64,000 nt of DNA from Mycobacterium sp. SMC-8. Lineage in GTDB: Bacteria; Actinomycetota; Actinomycetes; Mycobacteriales; Mycobacteriaceae. The notes below the pieces were generated by a model. That model saw nothing but the letters and a program-made list of their open reading frames with translations. It did not search any database and was not told the origin of the DNA. Location: NCBI RefSeq assembly GCF_025263565.1, contig NZ_CP079865.1:2294001-2358000 (forward strand), read 5' to 3'. Made by a program: the position numbers and the translations under genes. This document shows, in pieces, positions 8,420-17,605 of this stretch. The number at the start of each line of letters is the position of its first letter. Positions within the stretch are counted from its first letter, which is position 1.

Positions 8420-9742
8420 GTGCGTCTAGCGACCGAACCGGCTGGCCTACCGTCCGGACTGCCCCAGCCACGCCGGGTGGCGGTGCTGTCGGTGCATACC
8501 TCCCCACTGGCCCAGCCGGGCACCGGCGACGCCGGCGGCATGAACGTCTACGTGCTGCAGACCGCGCTGGAACTGGCGAGCCGCGGGGTCGACGTGGAGA
8601 TCTTCACCCGGGCCACCTCGTCGTCCGACCAGCCGGTGGTGCCGGTCGCGCCCGGGGTGCTGGTGCGCAACGTCGTGGCGGGCCCGTTCGAGGGGTTGGA
8701 CAAGAACGACCTGCCGACGCAGCTGTGCGCGTTCACCGCCGGGGTCCTGCGCGCCGAGGCCACCCACGAACCCGGCTACTACGACGTGCTTCATTCCCAC
8801 TACTGGCTGTCGGGCCAGGTCGGGTGGTTGGCCGCTGACCGGTGGGCCGTGCCGCTGGTGCACACCGCCCACACCTTGGCGGCGGTCAAGAACGCGTCGC
8901 TGGCGGACGGCGACACCCCGGAGCCGCCGATGCGCTCGATCGGCGAGCAGCAGGTGGTCGACGAGGCCGACCGGTTGATCGTCAACACCGAACACGAAGA
9001 GCACCAACTCGTTTCGCTGCACCAGGCCGATCCGTCGCGCATCGACGTGGTGCACCCCGGGGTCGATCTGAAGACCTTCACACCGGGCGAGCGCAGAGCC
9101 GCCCGGGCCGCTCTCGGGCTGGACATCGAAGCGCAGATCGTGGCGTTCGTCGGCCGGATCCAGCCGCTGAAAGCTCCCGACGTGCTGTTGCGCGCGGCCG
9201 CCCTGCTGCCGGGAGTGCAGGTGGTCATCGCCGGTGGCCCGTCGGGGTCGGGACTGGCCACTCCGGACAACCTGGTTCATCTCGCCGCGGAGCTGGGTAT
9301 TTCCGAGCGGGTGACCTTCCTTCCCCCACAGTCGCGCGACCAACTGGTGCAGGTCTACCGGGCCGCGGACATCGTCGCGGTGCCCAGCCACTCGGAGTCC
9401 TTCGGGTTGGTCGCCGTCGAGGCCCAGGCGTGTGGGACGCCGGTGGTGGCCGCCGCGGTCGGCGGACTCCCGGTCGCGGTGCGCGATGGTGTCAGCGGCG
9501 CCCTCGTCGATGGCCACCACCCCCGCGCATGGGCGTCGACGCTGTCGGCGGTGCTCGCCGCCGACGCGGCCGCGATGAGCCGCGCCGCCCTCGACCACGC
9601 CGCCACGTTCTCCTGGTCTCACACCGTCGACGCTCTGCTGGCCGGGTACGGCCGGGCCATCGCCGATTACCGTGCTGCACACCAGCTTTCGGCTCGGCGC
9701 AGCGGGCGTCGGTTCTCAATGCGCAGAGGAGTCCGGGCATGA
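8420..9742 (+). CDS. mshA: D-inositol-3-phosphate glycosyltransferase (mycothiol synthesis)
   Basis: A 440-residue GT4 enzyme that transfers GlcNAc from UDP-GlcNAc to 1L-myo-inositol 1-phosphate, the first committed step of mycothiol synthesis. Family hallmarks: [20 protein letters not shown] near residues 27-46, [26 protein letters not shown] and the donor-site segment [20 protein letters not shown]. These match MshA closely. The GTG at 8420 is the only suitable start before the conserved core. Its stop overlaps the next gene (ATGA at 9739-9742), indicating coupling with the YbjN-like gene. Confidence 0.95.
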   Translation: MRLATEPAGLPSGLPQPRRVAVLSVHTSPLAQPGTGDAGGMNVYVLQTALELASRGVDVEIFTRATSSSDQPVVPVAPGVLVRNVVAGPFEGLDKNDLPTQLCAFTAGVLRAEATHEPGYYDVLHSHYWLSGQVGWLAADRWAVPLVHTAHTLAAVKNASLADGDTPEPPMRSIGEQQVVDEADRLIVNTEHEEHQLVSLHQADPSRIDVVHPGVDLKTFTPGERRAARAALGLDIEAQIVAFVGRIQPLKAPDVLLRAAALLPGVQVVIAGGPSGSGLATPDNLVHLAAELGISERVTFLPPQSRDQLVQVYRAADIVAVPSHSESFGLVAVEAQACGTPVVAAAVGGLPVAVRDGVSGALVDGHHPRAWASTLSAVLAADAAAMSRAALDHAATFSWSHTVDALLAGYGRAIADYRAAHQLSARRSGRRFSMRRGVRA

Positions 9743-10299
9743 GCGGCGATGAGCTTGCGCGAAGGGCGAAGAGCGCAGCGGCGGTGCAGGACCTGATCGA
9801 GCAGACGCTCAAGGAACACGACCTGGAGTACAGCCACCATGACGGCGGGGCCGGCGGGCTGCCCGGGCTGGTCGTCGCGCTGCCGGGAGAGCGCAGGCTC
9901 AAGACCAACACGATCCTTTCCATCGGTGAGCACTCGGTGCGCGTCGAGGCGTTCGTGTGCCGGAAGCCCGACGAGAACCACGAAGGCGTCTACCGGTTCC
10001 TGCTCAAGCGCAATCGCAGGCTCTACGGCGTCGCCTACACTCTCGACAACGTCGGCGACATCTACCTCGTCGGCCGGATGGCGCTGGCCTCCGTCACCCC
10101 CGACGAGGTCGACCGTGTGCTCGGGCAGGTGCTCGAAGCGGTGGACTCCGACTTCAACACGTTGCTGGAGTTGGGTTTTCGCACCTCCATCCAGAAGGAA
10201 TGGGAGTGGCGGGTATCGCGCGGGGAGTCGCTGAAGAACCTGCAGGCCTTCCAGCACCTCATCACCGACGACCGCGACGACGACTGGACCCGGCCGTGA
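9739..10299 (+). CDS. YbjN-domain conserved protein (Rv0487 homologue)
   Basis: A 186-residue soluble protein of the YbjN / type III secretion chaperone-like fold. It has the family pattern of an N-terminal helix ([16 protein letters not shown]) followed by beta strands, and [19 protein letters not shown]. YbjN proteins are linked to stress and motility phenotypes in E. coli, but no biochemical role is known in mycobacteria. It starts with an ATGA overlap with mshA, so the two are translationally coupled. gpmA follows after 12 bases. Confidence 0.8.
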   Translation: MSGDELARRAKSAAAVQDLIEQTLKEHDLEYSHHDGGAGGLPGLVVALPGERRLKTNTILSIGEHSVRVEAFVCRKPDENHEGVYRFLLKRNRRLYGVAYTLDNVGDIYLVGRMALASVTPDEVDRVLGQVLEAVDSDFNTLLELGFRTSIQKEWEWRVSRGESLKNLQAFQHLITDDRDDDWTRP

Positions 10300-10311
10300 G
10301 AAGATCAGCCC

Positions 10312-11064
10312 ATGGCTGAAACCTCGACGCTGATCCTGCTCCGCCACGGCGAGAGCGAGTGGAACGCGCTGAACCTGTTCACCGGTTGGGTGGACGTCGA
10401 CCTCACCGACAAGGGCAGGGCCGAGGCGGCACGCGCCGGTGAGCTCCTCAAGGCGCAGGACCGGTTGCCCGACGTGCTGTACACGTCGCTGCTGCGCCGG
10501 GCCATCACCACCGCCAACATCGCGTTGGACAAGGCCGACCGGCATTGGATCCCGGTGCACCGCGACTGGCGCCTCAACGAGCGCCACTACGGCGCGTTGC
10601 AGGGGCTGAACAAGGCCGAGGTGAAGGCCAAGTACGGCGAAGAGCAGTTCATGGCGTGGCGCCGCAGCTACGACACCCCGCCGCCGCCCATCGAACCCGG
10701 CAGCGAGTTCAGCCAGGACCGCGACCCGCGATACGCCGACATCCCCGGCGGCCCCCCGCTGACCGAGTGCCTGAAGGACGTCGTCGAACGCTTCGTCCCC
10801 TACTTCACCGAGGTGATCGTGCCGGACCTGAAGGCCGGTAAGACCGTGCTGATCGCCGCGCACGGCAATTCGCTGCGGGCGTTGGTCAAGTACCTCGACG
10901 GGATCTCCGACGAAGACATCGTCAGCCTGAACATCCCGACCGGTATCCCGCTGCGGTACGACCTGGACGAGAACCTGAAGCCGACGGTGGCCGGCGGCAG
11001 CTACCTCGACCCCGAGGCTGCGGCCGCGGGCGCCGCGGCCGTGGCCGCCCAAGGCGCCAAGTAA
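10312..11064 (+). CDS. gpmA: 2,3-bisphosphoglycerate-dependent phosphoglycerate mutase
   Basis: A 250-residue glycolytic enzyme interconverting 3- and 2-phosphoglycerate. The phosphohistidine motif LRHGESEWN gives His12; the second active-site histidine is His184 in [17 protein letters not shown] and [12 protein letters not shown] are classic for dPGM. The C-terminal tail is Ala-rich and unlike that of enterobacterial enzymes. Order mshA-ybjN-like-gpmA-senX3 matches Rv0486-Rv0490. Confidence 0.96.
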   Translation: MAETSTLILLRHGESEWNALNLFTGWVDVDLTDKGRAEAARAGELLKAQDRLPDVLYTSLLRRAITTANIALDKADRHWIPVHRDWRLNERHYGALQGLNKAEVKAKYGEEQFMAWRRSYDTPPPPIEPGSEFSQDRDPRYADIPGGPPLTECLKDVVERFVPYFTEVIVPDLKAGKTVLIAAHGNSLRALVKYLDGISDEDIVSLNIPTGIPLRYDLDENLKPTVAGGSYLDPEAAAAGAAAVAAQGAK

Positions 11065-11078
11065 TCCTGCGGTGACGT

Positions 11079-11148
11079 CGGGCGAACGCCGGGTGAACAA
11101 CCGGGGACATGAGACCGAACTTCCGGCTCCGACGTTGTGACATGTCCC
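11079..11148 (+). promoter_or_regulatory. senX3 upstream region with direct and inverted repeats
   Basis: Two copies of CGGGYGAAC (11079-11087 and 11090-11098) are spaced 11 bp apart, one helical turn, as expected for a PhoB/OmpR-type site; GTTCACC at 11176-11182 repeats the half-site in inverse orientation. A separate 8-bp inverted repeat GGGACATG/CATGTCCC spans 11104-11148. RegX3 is known to autoregulate, so these are candidate RegX3 sites. Confidence 0.45.
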
Positions 11149-11189
11149 GTTTTGGCCGCTCGCCGCTGGGATGACGTTCACCGAATGCG

Positions 11190-11195
11190 TACGAT
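11190..11195 (+). promoter_or_regulatory. -10 element for senX3 (leaderless)
   Basis: TACGAT lies exactly at -12 to -7 from the GTG at 11202. It supports that start codon over the TTG at 11196. Confidence 0.5.
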
Positions 11196-11201
11196 TTGCC
11201 C

Positions 11202-12395
11202 GTGAGTGTCGGATCGGCGCTGCTTCTCGTAGCGGTGGTGGCACTGCTCGCATCGGCGGTCGGTGTGGCGTGCGGAGTGCTGGTGGCGCCCCGGCTTCGA
11301 GACGGCCGTCAACGGCGATCCAGCGAACAGATCGGCCTCACGGTGTCGCAGATGCTGGATTACATCGTGTCCCAGGCTCCGGTCGGCATCGCGGTCGTGG
11401 ACACGTTCCGTGACGTCGTCTACACCAACGACCGGGCCGAGGAGTTCGGCCTGGTGCGTGACCGGCTACTCGATGACCAGGCATGGGGGGCCGCGGAACG
11501 CACGCTGCTCACCGGTGAGCCCATCACCTTCGACCTGTCGCCTCGCCGGCGCAGCCGTCCTGTCCGGGCGGGGCTGTCGATCCGCGGACACGCGCAGCTG
11601 CTCACCGATCAGGACCGGCGGTTCGCGGTGGTCTACGTGACCGATCACTCCGAGCAGGCGCGGATGGAGGCGACTCGCCGCGACTTCGTCGCCAACGTCA
11701 GCCATGAGCTCAAGACCCCGGTCGGTGCGCTGGGGGTGCTCGCGGAGGCCGTGCTCGCCTCGGACGACGACCCCGACACCGTGAAGCACTTCGCCGGCAA
11801 GATGGTGGCGGAGTCGACCCGGCTGGCCGACATGGTCGGCGAGCTGATCGAGCTGTCCCGGCTGCAGGGTGCCGAACGGCTGCCCGATCTGGAAGCCGTC
11901 GACGTTGACACCGTGGTCTCCGAGGCGCTGTCCCGGCACAAAGTCGCCGCCGACAACGCCGATATCGCCGTCACCACCGACGCACCCACCGGGTTTCAGG
12001 TGCTCGGTGACCAGACGCTGCTCGTGACCGCTCTCGCGAACCTGGTGTCCAATGCGATTGCATACTCCCCCAACGGATCTGCGGTCTCCATCAGCCGCAG
12101 ACGCCGTGGCGACAACATCGAGATCGCGGTCACCGATCGCGGTATCGGCATCGCCCCGGAAGACCAGGAGCGGGTGTTCGAGCGGTTCTTCCGGGTCGAC
12201 AAGGCGCGGTCCCGGGCCACCGGCGGTACCGGTCTCGGGCTCGCGATCGTCAAACACGTCGCCGCCAATCACAACGGCGATATCCGACTGTGGAGCCAGC
12301 CGGGCACCGGCTCGACGTTCACCCTGTCCATTCCTGCCTATCACCGCGGCGCCGACGCCGACGGTGCCGACGACCCCGAAGAGCGAGAGGGCTGA
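11202..12395 (+). CDS. senX3: phosphate-sensing two-component histidine kinase
   Basis: A 397-residue membrane kinase. It opens with a hydrophobic segment, then a PAS-like domain, a HisKA dimerisation domain with phospho-acceptor His168 in [10 protein letters not shown], and an HATPase with N-box [13 protein letters not shown]1 [11 protein letters not shown] and G2 [12 protein letters not shown]. With RegX3 it controls the response to phosphate limitation, together with PhoU and the Pst system. The GTG at 11202 is favoured by a TACGAT element 12 bases upstream. In M. tuberculosis MIRU repeats separate senX3 from regX3; here only 7 bases do. Confidence 0.95.
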   Translation: MSVGSALLLVAVVALLASAVGVACGVLVAPRLRDGRQRRSSEQIGLTVSQMLDYIVSQAPVGIAVVDTFRDVVYTNDRAEEFGLVRDRLLDDQAWGAAERTLLTGEPITFDLSPRRRSRPVRAGLSIRGHAQLLTDQDRRFAVVYVTDHSEQARMEATRRDFVANVSHELKTPVGALGVLAEAVLASDDDPDTVKHFAGKMVAESTRLADMVGELIELSRLQGAERLPDLEAVDVDTVVSEALSRHKVAADNADIAVTTDAPTGFQVLGDQTLLVTALANLVSNAIAYSPNGSAVSISRRRRGDNIEIAVTDRGIGIAPEDQERVFERFFRVDKARSRATGGTGLGLAIVKHVAANHNGDIRLWSQPGTGSTFTLSIPAYHRGADADGADDPEEREG

Positions 12396-12402
12396 TGCAT
12401 CG

Positions 12403-13089
12403 ATGACCAGCGTGCTGATCGTGGAGGACGAGGAGTCCCTGGCCGATCCCCTGGCCTTTCTGTTGCGTAAAGAAGGTTTCGAGACCACCGTGGTGACCGA
12501 CGGGCCGGCCGCGCTGGCCGAGTTCGACCGCGCCGGCGCCGACATCGTGTTGCTCGACCTGATGCTGCCCGGGATGAGCGGCACCGACGTGTGCAAGCAA
12601 CTGCGGTCGCGGTCGAGCGTCCCGGTGATCATGGTGACGGCCCGCGACAGCGAGATCGACAAGGTGGTCGGCCTGGAGCTCGGCGCCGACGACTACGTCA
12701 CCAAGCCGTACTCGGCGCGTGAGCTGATCGCACGAATCCGTGCGGTGTTGCGTCGCGGCGCCGACAACGACGACGCCGGCATCGATGACGGCGTGCTGGA
12801 GGCCGGGCCGGTGCGGATGGACGTCGAACGGCACGTGGTCAGCGTCAACGGTCAGCCGATCACGTTGCCGCTCAAGGAATTCGACCTGCTCGAGTACCTG
12901 ATGCGCAACAGCGGCCGGGTGCTCACCCGCGGACAGCTCATCGACCGGGTCTGGGGTGCGGACTATGTCGGCGACACCAAGACACTCGACGTGCACGTCA
13001 AGCGGCTGCGCAGCAAGATCGAGACGGACCCGGCCAATCCCGTTCACCTGGTGACCGTGCGGGGGCTGGGTTACAAGCTCGAAGGCTGA
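12403..13089 (+). CDS. regX3: two-component response regulator of the phosphate response
   Basis: A 228-residue OmpR/PhoB-class regulator. The receiver domain has acidic pocket residues in VEDEE, phospho-acceptor Asp52 in LLDLMLPG and Lys101 in VTKPYS. The C-terminal winged-helix DNA-binding domain ends with VKRLRSKIE and VTVRGLGYKLEG. It starts 7 bases after senX3, so the pair is co-transcribed. RegX3 activates phosphate-scavenging genes and ESX-5 secretion in mycobacteria. The next gene downstream is the glycan locus across 477 bases of non-coding DNA. Confidence 0.96.
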   Translation: MTSVLIVEDEESLADPLAFLLRKEGFETTVVTDGPAALAEFDRAGADIVLLDLMLPGMSGTDVCKQLRSRSSVPVIMVTARDSEIDKVVGLELGADDYVTKPYSARELIARIRAVLRRGADNDDAGIDDGVLEAGPVRMDVERHVVSVNGQPITLPLKEFDLLEYLMRNSGRVLTRGQLIDRVWGADYVGDTKTLDVHVKRLRSKIETDPANPVHLVTVRGLGYKLEG

Positions 13090-13303
13090 CCCGTCGCGGC
13101 GCCGCTCCCCGGTATCCCGGTTTGCGGTGAGATTAAATCTCGGTGCTGACGCCCTTAATGGCAACCACCGTTAATTCGTGATCTTGGTAACAGTCGACAG
13201 GTCGTTTTCGTTGTCTTCTGTTTGCTAACTCTGCACAAGATCGCACAAAATTACGCGACACCACAAGCGTCGGTGTCTCATGAACTTCCACGGTTATACG
13301 GTC

Positions 13304-13315
13304 TACCAGCTGGTA
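13304..13315. promoter_or_regulatory. 12-bp palindrome, candidate operator of the glycan locus
   Basis: TACCAGCTGGTA is a perfect palindrome in the middle of the AT-rich region upstream of the glycosyltransferase genes. It is symmetric enough for a dimeric regulator; which one is unknown. Confidence 0.35.
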
Positions 13316-13348
13316 CATGCCCGAGTATTAACGCGGATGTCGATACAC

Positions 13349-13373
13349 AGCTAACTCTCAGAATCGGTTAGCT
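13349..13373. promoter_or_regulatory. inverted repeat upstream of the glycan locus
   Basis: Perfect 7-base arms AGCTAAC and GTTAGCT flank an 11-base spacer, about 195 bases before the first glycosyltransferase gene. It may be an operator or an RNA hairpin if transcription starts upstream. Confidence 0.3.
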
Positions 13374-13566
13374 AGATCCAAAATACCTTGCCTAGCGCGT
13401 CGATTGACGCACTGATAACGTCCCGCGCTAACGCCGAACGGCCACGATCTGTCGCCGTAGCGAACGCAGTGAGGTTTGCAGCCGAATGTGCTGACTGCAC
13501 CTGTGCGGCCGCGGGCGGACCGGTCCGAACCACGGGAACCTGACCCGGAACAGAGGGAGTCGAGCA

Positions 13567-14400
13567 GTGACTGAACTGGCGGCGCAGAACGGGCACGACA
13601 CGACCGCGACGATGCGGGCCACCGGCCTGATCGACGGCCGAAGCGCGCGCACGGCGGCGGGCCGCACCCCTGCCGCGTCGGCGATGACGGTCAGCCTGGT
13701 CATCCCGGTCCGCAACGAGGCCCGCAACGTCGCGTGGGTGCTCGAACAGATCACCGACGACGTGGACGAGATCATCCTGGTCGACGGCAGATCGACCGAC
13801 GCGACCGTGATCACCGCGCGCAGCTACCGCCCCGACATCACGGTGGTGTCGCAGCAGGGGACCGGCAAGGGGGATGCGCTGCGCGCCGGCTTCGCCGCCG
13901 CCACCGGCGACGTCGTAGTGATGATGGACGCCGACGGCAGCATGGCCCCCCAGGAGATCCGGCACTACCTGCACTTCCTGGCCAACGGCTACGACTTCGT
14001 CAAGGGTTCGCGGTTCATCGCCGGCGGCGGGTCGCTGGACATCACACCGTTCCGCCGGGCCGGCAACAAATTCCTTCTTGCGGTGTTCAACTCGCTGTTC
14101 GACAGCGAGCTCACCGACCTGTGCTACGGGTTCTGTGCCTTCCATCGCCGGTATCTCGACTTGTTGGCCTTGCAGGCAACGGGTTTCGAGATCGAGGCGG
14201 AGATGACGGTGCGCGCCAGTCAAGCGGGGCTGCGCATCGCCGAGGTGCCCAGCATGGAGATGCCGAGGCGCTACGGCACATCGAACCTGCACGCCATCCG
14301 GGACGGGATCCGGGTGCTGCGCACGGTGTTGCGCAACCACCGGTCGGGCGTCTCGGGCCGCGTGGCCCAGGCGCTGGCCGCCGAGAAGCGCTCGGCGTAG
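13567..14400 (+). CDS. GT2 glycosyltransferase, dolichol-phosphate-sugar synthase-like
   Basis: A 277-residue GT-A enzyme. The core starts at SLVIPVRNEARNV (about residue 42) after a polar N-terminal tail, with the metal-binding DAD in VVMMDADGSM, and acceptor-side segments KGSRFIAGGGS and GFEIEAEMTVRA. This pattern is that of polyprenyl-phosphate mannose or glucose synthases (DPM1-like), lacking the C-terminal membrane domain. It may charge a polyprenyl-phosphate carrier with a sugar for use outside the membrane. First gene of the glycan locus; GAGGGAG precedes the GTG. Confidence 0.85.
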   Translation: MTELAAQNGHDTTATMRATGLIDGRSARTAAGRTPAASAMTVSLVIPVRNEARNVAWVLEQITDDVDEIILVDGRSTDATVITARSYRPDITVVSQQGTGKGDALRAGFAAATGDVVVMMDADGSMAPQEIRHYLHFLANGYDFVKGSRFIAGGGSLDITPFRRAGNKFLLAVFNSLFDSELTDLCYGFCAFHRRYLDLLALQATGFEIEAEMTVRASQAGLRIAEVPSMEMPRRYGTSNLHAIRDGIRVLRTVLRNHRSGVSGRVAQALAAEKRSA

Positions 14401-14423
14401 CGATCATCCGGGGGGTTGACGAC

Positions 14424-15326
14424 GTGACCAGCATCATCGCCTCGACGTCGCCGTCGAGAACACCGCGCGAGCGCAAAGCCCGTCCCGCAGTGTCGATCTG
14501 CATCCCCGCCTACCAGGCGCAGCGCCATCTGGGCGCGACCCTGGACAGCACGCTGGCGCAGGACAGCGACGACTTCGAGGTCGTGGTCGTCGACAACAAC
14601 AGCTCCGACGGCACCGGCCGACTACTCGACGGGCTCACCGATCCGCGGGTTCGGGTCCTGCGTAACGACGTGACCGTGCCGATGATCGACAACTTCAATC
14701 TCGCGATCCGCCGCAGCCGCGGCCGCTACGTCAAACTCGTTTGCGCCGACGACATTCTGGCGCCGGACTGCGTGCGGGTACAGGCGGCCGCGCTGGAGGC
14801 GATGCCCGAGGTCACGCTGGTCTCGGCGCGGACGGACTTCATCGACGACGCAGGCACGATGATCCGGCCCGACCGGGGCCTGCCGGGCATCGAGGGCAGG
14901 CGGCCGGCCGACCACGTCGTGCGCCGCATCGTCCGCAGCGGCACCAACCCGATCGGCCCGCCGGTCGCCGCGATGTTCCGGCGCGCCGACTTCGACCGCT
15001 GCGGCGGGTTCCGGCACGTCAGCTCGTTCCTCAGCGAGCTCGACCTGTGGGTGCGTCTGCTCGGCCGCGGCGAGTTCTACGGCGTCCCGAGAACTCTCGC
15101 GGCCTTCCGGATCGCCAGCGGTTCCACCACGGCGCTGACCTCCGCGCGGTCCCAGCTCGGGCAGATCCTCGGGTTCTCCGGCATGCTCGCGGCCGACCCG
15201 GCCTGGAACGTCACCGTCGGCGACCGCATCTACGGCCGTGTCCGGTCCTGCGACATGCAGCTCCGGCGCACCGGTCTCTACGCGTTGAGCACGATCCGCA
15301 GCCGCAGGAGCGCACATGACCATTGA
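14424..15326 (+). CDS. GT2 family glycosyltransferase
   Basis: A 300-residue GT-A fold enzyme with the N-terminal nucleotide-sugar motif SICIPAYQAQRHL, VVVVDNNSSDGT and a CADD (DxD-type) metal site in VKLVCADDILAP. The catalytic-base region is in SELDLWVRLLGRGEF. Substrates are not predictable. I placed the start at the GTG at 14424, preceded by a run of G residues that can pair with 16S rRNA, because the longer open frame lacks family similarity. It overlaps the next gene by 11 bases. Confidence 0.82.
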   Translation: MTSIIASTSPSRTPRERKARPAVSICIPAYQAQRHLGATLDSTLAQDSDDFEVVVVDNNSSDGTGRLLDGLTDPRVRVLRNDVTVPMIDNFNLAIRRSRGRYVKLVCADDILAPDCVRVQAAALEAMPEVTLVSARTDFIDDAGTMIRPDRGLPGIEGRRPADHVVRRIVRSGTNPIGPPVAAMFRRADFDRCGGFRHVSSFLSELDLWVRLLGRGEFYGVPRTLAAFRIASGSTTALTSARSQLGQILGFSGMLAADPAWNVTVGDRIYGRVRSCDMQLRRTGLYALSTIRSRRSAHDH

Positions 15327-16305
15327 GCACGTCCGCAACCACCGGGTACTGCCGCACGTTCGGCGGGCCGAACTGCGGCCGGTGGAAAGCCTGTCCGTCG
15401 TCATCTGCGCCTACACCACCGAACGCTGGGACGACCTGTGCCGGTCGGTCGAGTCGGTGCTGGCCGACCGGGGCCCGCAGCTGCAGGTCGTCGTGGTGAT
15501 CGACCACAACGACGAGCTCTACGCGCGCGCAATCGTACGGTTCGGCCACGATCATCGAATCCTGGTGCGTCACAGCGACGGTCCGCGTGGGCTGTCGGGG
15601 GCTCGCAACACCGGAGTGGATTTCGCCGACGGCGAGGTGGTGGCGTTCCTCGACGACGACGCGGCCGCCGAACCCGGATGGAGCCGGGCCCTGCTGCGGC
15701 ACTACGACAATCCCCGCGTGCTCGGGGTCGGCGGCTCCGCGGCGCCGGTCTGGCCGGACGGCCGCCCCCGTTGGATGCCCGCCGAGTTCGACTGGGTGGT
15801 CGGCTGCAGCTATACCGGCCAACCCGAGCGTCTCGCACCGGTGCGTAATCCGTTGGGCTGCAACATGTCGCTACGCAGGTCCGCGCTCGACGACATCGGC
15901 GGATTCCGCCCGGAGGTCGGCCGGGTCGGAAAGAAGCCGGTCGGCGGCGAGGAGACCGAGCTGTTCCTGCGGCTGCGCACCATGCGACCGACCGGCCGGG
16001 TGCTGCTGGATCCCGCTGCGTCCGTGCGGCACTACGTCAGCAGCGACCGGGCGACGCTGCGGTACTTCGTCAGCCGCTGCTACCACGAAGGCTTGTCCAA
16101 GGCGGTGGTCACCCGGCTGGCCCGGGCGTCGCGGCCACTCGACAGCGAACGTGCCTACACCACCAGGGTTCTGCCGCGTGCGGTGGCCCGGGAAGCAGTG
16201 TCCCTGCGCCGCGGCGGCCGGGCCAGAGCGGCGGTCATGGTGCTGGGGCTCGGCGTCACCACCGCCGGCTACCTGCGGGGCAGGCTCACCCGGCGGAGCA
16301 GCTGA
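15316..16305 (+). CDS. GT2 family glycosyltransferase
   Basis: A 329-residue enzyme with SVVICAYTTERWDDL, the LSGARNTG segment typical of actinobacterial surface-glycan transferases, and a FLDDDAAAEPGW metal site. GEETELFLRLR carries the likely catalytic acidic residues. The C-terminal region holds a short hydrophobic stretch (AAVMVLGLGVTTAGYL) that may anchor it to the membrane. Overlaps the preceding gene and is followed one base after its stop by the next glycosyltransferase. Confidence 0.84.
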   Translation: MTIEHVRNHRVLPHVRRAELRPVESLSVVICAYTTERWDDLCRSVESVLADRGPQLQVVVVIDHNDELYARAIVRFGHDHRILVRHSDGPRGLSGARNTGVDFADGEVVAFLDDDAAAEPGWSRALLRHYDNPRVLGVGGSAAPVWPDGRPRWMPAEFDWVVGCSYTGQPERLAPVRNPLGCNMSLRRSALDDIGGFRPEVGRVGKKPVGGEETELFLRLRTMRPTGRVLLDPAASVRHYVSSDRATLRYFVSRCYHEGLSKAVVTRLARASRPLDSERAYTTRVLPRAVAREAVSLRRGGRARAAVMVLGLGVTTAGYLRGRLTRRSS

Positions 16306-16306
16306 G

Positions 16307-17605
16307 ATGACCGACCTCACCGTCCCCGACGTGACGCTACGCCCCGTGCTCGCCGGTGCGGCGCGGCCGGACTGGGACGGCGCGCTCTGGGTGGGCGAGA
16401 TCTGGGCGGACGCGTGCGGCGTGCACCGGCTGCACGCCGCCGACGGATACCGGCGGGCCCGCCTGCTGGTGCGCGCCGAGTCCGGCCCGCTCGGCTTCGT
16501 CGAGCTCGACATCGTCGACCGGGCCGTCGATCCGCGGCAGCTGCGGGCGGCTGTCGCCGACCTGCCCGCGCGGGACCCGTCGCCGACGGGCCCCGCATCG
16601 ACGGTTCCCGGCGCGCGAGCCGTGCCGATCAGCATCGTGATCTGCACCCGCGACCGCGTGTCCATGCTGCGTACCGCCGTGGAATCGGCTCTGGCCGTGA
16701 ACTATCCGGACTTCGAGATCGTCGTCGTCGACAACGCCGGTGCCACGGACGCCACCCGGCGGTACGTCGAGAGCCTGGCCGACCCCCGGGTGCGGGTGGT
16801 CGAGGAACCACGCCCCGGACTGTCCCGGGCGCGCAACACCGGACTGCTGGCCGCCGGGGGCGAGGTCGTCGCGTACACCGACGACGACGTCGTCGTCGAC
16901 CGGCACTGGCTGAGCGCGATCGCCCACGGCTTCGGTCGCGGACCGTCGGTCTCGTGCGTGTCCGGGATCGTGCCCGCCGCCGAACTGCGCACCCCGGCGC
17001 AGGCGTACTTCGACGCCCGGGTGGCGTGGTCGAAGTGTCTGGACGCGCGGGTGTTCGACCGGTCCGCGCCGCCGGCCGACATCCCGCTGTTCCCGTACGC
17101 GGTCGGGCATTACGGCACCGGCGCGAACTTCGCCGTCGACCGGGCCGTCGCCCTCGCGTTGGGTGGATTCGACGAGGCCCTCGGGGCCGGCGCCCCGGCG
17201 GGCGGCGGGGAGGACCTCGACATGTTCTTCCGTGTGCTGGCCGCAGGCGGGCAGCTGGTGTACGACCCGGCTGCGCTGGTGTGGCACCGGCACCGCGCCG
17301 ACGGTGACGGCCTCGCCGCGCAGAGCCGCACCTACGGGACAGGCCTGGGGGCCTGGATCGCCAAGATCGCGTGCGATCGCCGCACGGCCCCCGACGCCGT
17401 GATGACGGCGGTGCGCAAGGCTCCTGCGTTCGTCGGGCACCTGTCGTACTCGGCGTCCACGGCCCGCCCCGCCGACGACCTGACCGACCTGCTGCCCGAC
17501 GGGCTGACCACGCCCGCGTGGCGCTCGGTCCTCGCCGGCTTCCGCGCCTACCGCGCCGCGCTGCGCGAGGGGCGAAGCCCCGCACCGCTTCTGGGGACGA
17601 CGTGA
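16307..17605 (+). CDS. GT2 family glycosyltransferase with a 100-residue N-terminal extension
   Basis: A 432-residue protein. The GT-A core begins near residue 105 (ISIVICTRDRVSML), with VVVDNAGATD, LSRARNTG, and the metal site YTDDDVVVD; GGGEDLDMFFRVL supplies the late acidic residues. The first 100 residues (LRPVLAGAARPDWDGALW and on) form a separate alpha/beta unit I do not recognise, possibly an acceptor or partner-binding module. Starts at ATG 16307 directly after the preceding stop. Its stop overlaps the GTG of the flippase-GH16 gene. Confidence 0.83.
   Translation: MTDLTVPDVTLRPVLAGAARPDWDGALWVGEIWADACGVHRLHAADGYRRARLLVRAESGPLGFVELDIVDRAVDPRQLRAAVADLPARDPSPTGPASTVPGARAVPISIVICTRDRVSMLRTAVESALAVNYPDFEIVVVDNAGATDATRRYVESLADPRVRVVEEPRPGLSRARNTGLLAAGGEVVAYTDDDVVVDRHWLSAIAHGFGRGPSVSCVSGIVPAAELRTPAQAYFDARVAWSKCLDARVFDRSAPPADIPLFPYAVGHYGTGANFAVDRAVALALGGFDEALGAGAPAGGGEDLDMFFRVLAAGGQLVYDPAALVWHRHRADGDGLAAQSRTYGTGLGAWIAKIACDRRTAPDAVMTAVRKAPAFVGHLSYSASTARPADDLTDLLPDGLTTPAWRSVLAGFRAYRAALREGRSPAPLLGTT

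Larger units (their letters stand above)
13090..13566. promoter_or_regulatory. AT-rich non-coding region between regX3 and the glycan locus
   Basis: These 477 bases are clearly lower in GC than their surroundings. Three structures stand out: GACACC/GGTGTC with a 9-base loop (13257-13277), the 12-bp palindrome TACCAGCTGGTA (13304-13315) and AGCTAAC/GTTAGCT with an 11-base loop (13349-13373). A GAGGGAG ribosome site precedes the GTG at 13567. A 61-codon minus-strand ORF (13133-13318) is present but unconvincing. This is probably the promoter and control region of the locus, and could bind an AT-preferring protein such as Lsr2. Confidence 0.5.

Noticed and set aside
12396..12402. MIRU-type repeat between senX3 and regX3
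   Set aside because: Only 7 bases separate the genes here, too few for such a repeat.
13133..13318. 61-codon minus-strand ORF in the AT-rich spacer
   Set aside because: No ribosome site or family resemblance, and it spans the inverted repeats, so it is likely chance.
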